Assembly: GCA_030067055.1 (NCBI GenBank)
Contig: JASJAL010000221.1
Coordinates: 1-13,229, forward strand
Source: Kiloniellales bacterium
Lineage (GTDB): Bacteria > Pseudomonadota > Alphaproteobacteria > Kiloniellales > JAKSBE01
DNA: 13,229 bases
Direction of reading: 5' to 3'
Positions 8,445-13,229 of the stretch are shown one piece after another (positions within the stretch are counted from its first letter, which is position 1; each line of letters begins with the position of its first letter). A program made the translations under genes and the position numbers. Under the pieces are notes generated by a model. That model did not search any database. It saw only the letters and a program-made list of their open reading frames with translations, and was not told where the DNA came from.

Positions 8445-10915
8445 CGCCAAGGTCTGTGCGGAGCGGCTTACTCGGCCAGATCCTATGGCGGGTCCTGCCG
8501 GTCTCGATCGTGCTGCTCCTGGCCATCTGGTACGGGGCCGCCGAAGTCATGCGGTCGAGCGTCGAAGACGAGGTTCGCGGCGGCCTCCGCCGCGAAGCGG
8601 ACCACCGCGCCGATGCCATCGCGACCCGGATCGCAATCCTGCAGGACGCCGCCCGCGCCCTGGCGGCGAACGACCTCATCGTCAACAGCTTGGTCGACAC
8701 GATCGAACGGGAGAGCTACCTCAGCACCTTCTTCCAGTCGTTGCGCATGCCGGGGCCGGCGGGGGCGATCATCACGCTGACCGACTATCGGGGCCGGGCG
8801 ATCGCATCGACCGGGAGAAATATTTCCTACCAGGCCGGGGTCTGGCTTTCCGAGGTCATGGAAGGAAACGATGCCATCAGGCTCGCGCCTTCGGGTTTGA
8901 TCATCGCCGTTCCCGTGGTCTACGAGGGCCTGCCGGAAGGCATCCTGGTCGTGGAGTATCTCGGCAGCAACCTGGGACAGTTCTTCGGGGCTACCGCTTC
9001 GATGATCAATACGATCGTCGTGCACGATTCGGGCTTCGTGCTGTTCTCCTCGATCCCCGAGCTTGCCAATCAATGGGACGAGATCGTCGACGTTCCGCTC
9101 GGCGACTGGGTCAGGGCCGAAACGCGCGTGCCGGGCCAATCCGAGGTTTCGGTGATAACGGTCGCCGAGCGGGCGGCGGCCTTCAAGACCGTCGACCAGG
9201 TCGAGACGATCATGCTGATCGCAATCGCGGTCAGCATCCTGGCCCTGGTCGGTGGAATCCTCCTGGCCGCCCTGCTGGCGACCCGGCCGCTGGCCGGCTT
9301 GATCGACCAGATCCAGAGCATCGGTCGGGCCGGCGACCTCAAGCGGCGGGTGAAGGACTTCCGATCGCATGAATTCCAGCGCCTTGCGGACTCCTTCAAC
9401 GGCATGATCGCGCGCCTGGAACAGACAACGGTGTCGCGCGACCGGGTCGACAACATCCTCAATTCCATGGCCGAGCTGGTGGTGGTGACCGATCGGCAGG
9501 GGCGGATCCGGGCGGCCAACCGCGCAGCGCAACAGCTCTTCGGCCAACCGGTCCCCGCTCTGCGCGGTCGGCCGATCCTGGACTTCCTGCGCGATGGCGA
9601 GACCGGGGAAGAGGTCGCGGCCCTGGCGCCGGCCAGGGTCTCGGAACGCGTGCAGTTCCTTGAGGCGGTCTGCGTGACCGGAGCGGATGTCCGGCTGCCG
9701 GTTGCGGTCTCGGCTGCGCCCCTGGAGGGCGGCGAAGGCGAGGCCGAGGCGATCCTCTACGTCGCCCTCGACATCGCGGACCTGAAGAAGGCGCAGTCCG
9801 ATCAGGCCGAGGCTGAGCGACGTCTGCGCACCGCCATCGAGTCGATCTCGGAGGGCTTTGCCCTTTTCGACGCCGACGACCGCCTGATCGTCTTCAACAG
9901 CAAGTACAAGGAAATCTATGGCGAGAGCGCCGAGGCGATCGAAGCTGGTGCGCGTTTCGAGGACATCATCCGCTTCGGCGTCGAGCGCGGGCAGTACGCC
10001 GAGGCCCTGGGCCGGGTCGAGGACTTCGTCCGGGAGCGCGTGGCCCAGCACCAAGATCCCGGGGCGCCGCTGGAGCAGCAGCTTGGCGACGGCCGCTGGT
10101 TGCGCATCGAAGAGCGGCGAACCGAGGACGGCGGCGTCGTCGGCATCCGAACCGACATCACCGCGCTCAAAGGCCGCGAGACCCGGCTGCAGCAGCAGGC
10201 GCGGGAGCTGGAGCGCTCCAACGCCGAGTTCGCCCGCGAGGTCGGCCTGCGGCGGGCAGTGGAAACCTCGCTCAGGGAAAGCGAGATCCACTCGAGAGCG
10301 ATTTTCGAGATGGCCGAGGACGCGATCGTGATGATCGATTGGCTCGGCAGGATCGAGCGACTGAACCCGGCGGCCGAACGCCTGCTCGGCTACGAGGCGC
10401 AGGAGCTCTTGGGGAAGAACGTCAAGGTCCTGATGCCGGAACCCTATCGCAGCGCGCACGATGACCACCTGCGGCGTTACCTCTCCGGCAGCCGCGCCAA
10501 GGTTGGCGGGCGGGTCCGCAAGCTGGTCGCGCAGCGGCGGGACGGCACGACCCTGCCGATCGAGCTCTCCCTCGGCGAGGTCATCCTCGGCGGCCGGCGC
10601 TTCTTCATCGGTGCCATTCGCGATGTCGGCGGGACCCAGAACAAGGACCGCCTGCCAGGACCCCTGCATCCGGCTCTGGACAGCGAGCTGAGGCCGGCGC
10701 TGGCTTCCATCCTGGGCGACCTGCAGCTGCTACGGCAGGGCGCCGCCGGCCGGCTGCCGGGGAAAGCCAAGCGGAAGGTCGAGGCCGCCGAGGCCGCCGG
10801 CGCCCGAGCCCTGGCGCAGCTCGATGAGTTGGTTGCCTGGAGCAACGGTGAGGTCGAAGACGAAGCACCGGCCCCTGCACCGCGGGAGCGCCAAGGCCGT
10901 TCCCAGGCTTCCTAG
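8441..10915 (+). CDS. Membrane sensor: dCache-like / HAMP / three PAS, degenerate histidine kinase lacking the ATPase domain
   Basis: This 824-residue protein has a first membrane helix at about 15-33 and a periplasmic region at 36-254 with two Cache-like strand patterns (AIITLTDYRGRAIAST, TIVVHDSGFVLFSS). A second membrane helix lies at 256-280, then a HAMP domain to about 330. PAS1 covers about 335-448, PAS2 464-576, a coiled coil 578-613, and a FixL-like PAS3 614-730. Residues 741-805 align with a HisKA dimerisation domain, but the H-box reads DSELRPAL where SHELRTPL is expected. S748 therefore replaces the phospho-accepting His, and the Thr-Pro pair is also lost. No HATPase domain follows; the chain ends in a Pro/Ala/Glu tail. 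It therefore cannot autophosphorylate in the usual way. The ATG overlaps the binding-protein stop (ATGA), implying coupled translation and a LuxP-LuxQ-like partnership. The 3' end overlaps the convergent parA gene by four bases. Confidence 0.88.
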   Translation: MTPRSVRSGLLGQILWRVLPVSIVLLLAIWYGAAEVMRSSVEDEVRGGLRREADHRADAIATRIAILQDAARALAANDLIVNSLVDTIERESYLSTFFQSLRMPGPAGAIITLTDYRGRAIASTGRNISYQAGVWLSEVMEGNDAIRLAPSGLIIAVPVVYEGLPEGILVVEYLGSNLGQFFGATASMINTIVVHDSGFVLFSSIPELANQWDEIVDVPLGDWVRAETRVPGQSEVSVITVAERAAAFKTVDQVETIMLIAIAVSILALVGGILLAALLATRPLAGLIDQIQSIGRAGDLKRRVKDFRSHEFQRLADSFNGMIARLEQTTVSRDRVDNILNSMAELVVVTDRQGRIRAANRAAQQLFGQPVPALRGRPILDFLRDGETGEEVAALAPARVSERVQFLEAVCVTGADVRLPVAVSAAPLEGGEGEAEAILYVALDIADLKKAQSDQAEAERRLRTAIESISEGFALFDADDRLIVFNSKYKEIYGESAEAIEAGARFEDIIRFGVERGQYAEALGRVEDFVRERVAQHQDPGAPLEQQLGDGRWLRIEERRTEDGGVVGIRTDITALKGRETRLQQQARELERSNAEFAREVGLRRAVETSLRESEIHSRAIFEMAEDAIVMIDWLGRIERLNPAAERLLGYEAQELLGKNVKVLMPEPYRSAHDDHLRRYLSGSRAKVGGRVRKLVAQRRDGTTLPIELSLGEVILGGRRFFIGAIRDVGGTQNKDRLPGPLHPALDSELRPALASILGDLQLLRQGAAGRLPGKAKRKVEAAEAAGARALAQLDELVAWSNGEVEDEAPAPAPRERQGRSQAS

Positions 10916-11565
10916 TTCGGGAGTCCGTCCTCGAAGCCGAAGCCTTCGTTCTCGATGTAGCGGATCAGGGGGACCCAGTCCCGCTGCAGGGTCTCGGCCT
11001 GCAGGCTCTCGAGGTCGAAGATGCTCATGCCGCGCCAGGCCATCTCGTTGTAGATCGCCCGGTCCGGCAGCCAGCCGACGTCGCGGGTCTCCAGCTCCAT
11101 CAGGAACATGTCGAGCCGCGCCGCGGCGCGGCTGCCGCTGCGCACCCGGTTGCGAACCAGGGCCAGCGGCTTGCGGTTCTTGCGGATCGCCTTGAGCTGC
11201 CGGACCTTATCCAGGAACTCGCGGGTGGCGCCCTGGTCGAACGCCGAGGCCAACACCGGGACCACGATGACGTCGGCCATGGCGACCAGTTCCTTGGCAT
11301 CTTTACCGGTCACCGCCGCCGGGGAGTCGATGACCAAACGCTCGGTGCGTTTGGGCGGCTTCTTCGCCGACTTGACCCAGTCGACCCCGGTGATCGGGGC
11401 CGCCGTCTCTGGCCGTGACTTCAGCCATCCGAGGCTGGAGCGCTGCCGGTCGGTATCGGCCAGGACCGTCGGCAATCCCCCGGCCGCGAAGGCGGCAGCC
11501 AGGTTGGTCGCGATGGTGGTCTTACCGCAGCCACCCTTGGAATTGGCGACGAGAACGGAAATCAT
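10912..11565 (-). CDS. Orphan ParA/MinD-family ATPase
   Basis: The 217-residue protein is a small ParA-type ATPase without an N-terminal helix-turn-helix extension. The deviant Walker A is complete: SKGGCGKTT at 9-17, with signature lysine K10 and catalytic K15. The A' motif DTDRQRSS lies at 37-44 and the Walker B LVIDSPA at 77-83, so it should dimerise on ATP. Basic stretches at 125-132 and 138-150 could bind DNA non-specifically, as in other ParA proteins. No ParB or parS partner is visible. The upstream gene, 18 bases away, encodes a CYTH-CHAD protein. Orphan ParA/MinD ATPases often position a protein or organelle cargo encoded next door (carboxysomes, chemoreceptor clusters), so a cargo role linked to the CHAD protein is likely but inferred. 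Its ribosome-binding site AGGAGG overlaps the stop codon of the upstream gene. Its own stop overlaps that of the receptor gene within CTAG. Confidence 0.91.
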   Translation of the reverse strand: MISVLVANSKGGCGKTTIATNLAAAFAAGGLPTVLADTDRQRSSLGWLKSRPETAAPITGVDWVKSAKKPPKRTERLVIDSPAAVTGKDAKELVAMADVIVVPVLASAFDQGATREFLDKVRQLKAIRKNRKPLALVRNRVRSGSRAAARLDMFLMELETRDVGWLPDRAIYNEMAWRGMSIFDLESLQAETLQRDWVPLIRYIENEGFGFEDGLPN

Positions 11566-11578
11566 GAAGCGGGCCGAA

Positions 11579-11584
11579 CCTCCT
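11579..11584 (-). promoter_or_regulatory. parA ribosome-binding site overlapping the CYTH-CHAD stop codon
   Basis: A perfect AGGAGG on the minus strand runs from 11584 to 11579. Its first base is the last base of the TGA that ends the CYTH-CHAD gene, so the junction reads TGAGGAGG. The distance to the parA ATG is 13 bases, longer than the usual 5-9. No better in-frame start is visible closer in, and the conserved ParA fold begins immediately at this ATG. The arrangement implies co-transcription and probably translational coupling. Confidence 0.65.
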
Positions 11585-13215
11585 CAGCCCCGGGTCCAGA
11601 AGGGATCGGAGGCGGCGAAGTCGGCCCAGCGCCGCACCATCGCCGGGCGCGCGGCGTCGATGGCGCTGCTGTACCAGCCGATCACCATACCGGCCGCGGC
11701 CCGAAGGGCGGCCGTGTTGCTGCCGTCCGCGCTGCCGTGGAGGCTTTCAAGCAGGTCTTCGGCGACCACCACGTCGTTCAGATGGCCCAGCTCGTCCTGC
11801 AGCGACTTCAGGGCCTTGAGGTAGGGCTGGGTCTTGCGCTGGGGATAGAGCGACGCGAAGAACTCGCAGGTGTAGCGGAGCTTCTTCAGGGTGATGCGCA
11901 GTTCGTGCCGTTTTTCGTCGGAGAGGTTTTCGAAGTCGCGGCCCTCTTTCAGGACCCGCTTGTGACGCTTGCGAAGGAGCCGGCAGGCGTAGTCGGTCAG
12001 TGGCTCCTCGAAGCGGCCGTTGCTCTGGCCGTCGTGCCAGCCGCCGGCCTGGGTCCAGCGTTCCAGATCCAGAACGAAGGCGGTGTAGCGTCCGGAGCGC
12101 AACGCCGTGCGGGCGCGCTCGTAGCCCAGCTCGCGAGCGTCCTCGGCGGCGGCGGCCAGGGCTGCCAGGTCGCCGCTGTCCGGCCGGGCCGTCTGCAGCG
12201 GCGGCATCAGCTCGGTCAGGAAGACGTCCCAGTCGCGGGCCGGGCCCAGGCTCTGGATCAGCCAGCGCGCTTCGGTGTTGATCCAGGCGGCGTCCTCCGG
12301 CGGCAGGATGGTCTTGAAGACCGAGAGCGCCGACCTCAGGCGCCTGAGGGCAACTCGCAGCTGATGTACGCCTTCCGGGTCGTCGTCTTCCAGCACCGGA
12401 GCATGGTTGGCCAGCCAGTGGCGCATGCAGCTGCGGAAGATCCCGTCCAGGGCGCGATCCAGGGTGATGTCGCGCGGGAAATCCGGGTCCGCCGCCTTGA
12501 CCCAATGGGGACGCTCGCCGCGGGCCAGGGCGTAACCCCAGTCCGCCTTGCTCACGGTCTGCAGGGCCAGCGGGGTCTCGCCGACCAGCTTTCGGGCCAG
12601 GTCGTAAAGTACTTCGGAGGAGCCCTCGACCAGCTCGAGCTCCAGTTCGGCGAGGCGCTTCCGGCCGGCCTTTGTGACCACTTCGCCGTCGTCCAGGGCG
12701 ACCTCGATCACCGCCTTGGGCTGGTTGCGCCCGCCGCGGCGGAGCTTCCGCGACCGGCGCTCGATCCGGGTGGTGAAGATCGGCTCCAGCTCGGCCGGCA
12801 GGATCAGCCCCATGTGGCGCTTCAGCTCGGGATCCTGGATCCGTTTCAGATCCGGCTTGTTCGAAGGCACGGGGCAAGAGAACTCGCCGCGCGTCAGCAA
12901 CGCGGAGGCACCGTTGGCCTCGGTCTTCACGGTCTGGGTAAAGCGGCTGCCGTCCTTGCGAACACGAAGGGCCAAGCCTCGGCGGCGCAGGCGCTGGTCG
13001 GGAGTGTCGTAGTAGACCGTTTCCAGCTGCTTCACCGCCTCGTGTCCGGCCCGGGTCGCGAGCAAACGACTTGCCCACGCCTCGCCGAGTGACTCCCGCT
13101 CCGCCGTGAGCTTCAGTTCGATTTCCTGATCCGGCTGCTTGTCGTCGATCCGGCTCGGTTCGGACTGTCCAGCGCTCTCCGCCGCCTGGAGCTGTGCTGA
13201 TTGCATATCCGACAC
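11584..13215 (-). CDS. CYTH and CHAD domain-containing protein (YgiF-like triphosphatase / polyphosphate-binding)
   Basis: The 543-residue protein joins an N-terminal CYTH domain (about 28-235) to a C-terminal CHAD domain (about 250-535). The CYTH signature EIELKL at 31-36 is intact (ExExK). YYDTPDQRL (68-76), LALRVRK (81-87) and the acidic ELELELVEG (190-198) supply further tunnel residues. CYTH enzymes such as E. coli YgiF hydrolyse inorganic triphosphate. The CHAD part shows its two-fold helical repeat: HQLRVALRRLRSAL (284-297) and HELRITLKKLRYTCEFF (437-453), both with the conserved His and regularly spaced Arg/Lys. CHAD domains bind inorganic polyphosphate and localise to polyphosphate granules in other bacteria. 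Residues 1-27 are a hydrophilic leader. The start is GTG 13215, with GGGAGG five bases upstream; ATG 13206 is possible but badly spaced. It is followed by parA in the same operon. Confidence 0.94.
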   Translation of the reverse strand: MSDMQSAQLQAAESAGQSEPSRIDDKQPDQEIELKLTAERESLGEAWASRLLATRAGHEAVKQLETVYYDTPDQRLRRRGLALRVRKDGSRFTQTVKTEANGASALLTRGEFSCPVPSNKPDLKRIQDPELKRHMGLILPAELEPIFTTRIERRSRKLRRGGRNQPKAVIEVALDDGEVVTKAGRKRLAELELELVEGSSEVLYDLARKLVGETPLALQTVSKADWGYALARGERPHWVKAADPDFPRDITLDRALDGIFRSCMRHWLANHAPVLEDDDPEGVHQLRVALRRLRSALSVFKTILPPEDAAWINTEARWLIQSLGPARDWDVFLTELMPPLQTARPDSGDLAALAAAAEDARELGYERARTALRSGRYTAFVLDLERWTQAGGWHDGQSNGRFEEPLTDYACRLLRKRHKRVLKEGRDFENLSDEKRHELRITLKKLRYTCEFFASLYPQRKTQPYLKALKSLQDELGHLNDVVVAEDLLESLHGSADGSNTAALRAAAGMVIGWYSSAIDAARPAMVRRWADFAASDPFWTRG

Positions 13216-13220
13216 AGGGG

Positions 13221-13226
13221 CCTCCC
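13221..13226 (-). promoter_or_regulatory. Ribosome-binding site selecting the GTG start of the CYTH-CHAD gene
   Basis: GGGAGG on the minus strand (13226 to 13221) lies five bases before the GTG at 13215 and 14 bases before the alternative ATG at 13206. Spacing therefore favours the GTG, which adds three residues. The promoter lies beyond the window edge. Confidence 0.6.
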
Positions 13227-13229
13227 AAA

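Noticed and set aside
8483..10669. Long open frame (728 codons) on the minus strand opposite the receptor gene
   Set aside because: Antisense shadow; low-complexity Asp/Arg/Gln-rich product with no recognisable domain, while the plus-strand frame shows clear membrane, HAMP and PAS domains.
11737..13092. Open frame (451 codons) on the plus strand opposite the CYTH-CHAD gene
   Set aside because: Antisense shadow. The minus-strand product has intact CYTH and CHAD motifs throughout.

Overview
This is a GC-rich chromosomal segment, most likely from a free-living alphaproteobacterium (Rhodospirillales-like). That placement is an inference from codon usage, gene content and protein style, not from a marker gene. 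Nearly all of the window is coding. No rRNA, tRNA, CRISPR array, insertion sequence or phage gene was recognised.

Layout, left to right. (1) Positions 1-128 hold the 3' end of a small membrane protein of MAPEG type. (2) A divergent purine-salvage pair follows: hypoxanthine phosphoribosyltransferase (166-708, minus) and an adenine-type deaminase (805-1812, plus). Together they would convert adenine to hypoxanthine and then to IMP. (3) A three-gene minus-strand operon, read from 6790 down to 1828, encodes PrkA/YeaG (AAA+ serine kinase-like), YeaH (DUF444, von Willebrand factor A fold) and SpoVR/YcgB. This is a widely conserved stress and starvation module. (4) The only long non-coding stretch, 6791-7214, is AT-richer and lies between divergent genes. 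It holds short direct repeats and weak promoter-like elements. (5) A plus-strand two-gene unit (7215-10915) encodes a secreted type I periplasmic binding protein, translationally coupled to a large membrane receptor with a double-Cache-like periplasmic region, HAMP and three PAS domains. The receptor ends in a histidine-kinase dimerisation helix whose phospho-accepting His is a Ser, and it has no ATPase domain. (6) A minus-strand pair (13215 down to 10912) encodes a CYTH-CHAD protein and an orphan ParA ATPase, with the ParA ribosome-binding site overlapping the CYTH-CHAD stop codon.

The two most interesting systems are the binding protein plus kinase-dead PAS receptor, which resembles LuxP-LuxQ or TorT-TorS but has lost its catalytic output, and the CYTH-CHAD/ParA pair. 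CHAD domains bind polyphosphate and orphan ParA ATPases position intracellular cargo, so the pair suggests a dedicated polyphosphate-granule positioning system. Both functional readings are inferences; the domain assignments come directly from the sequence.
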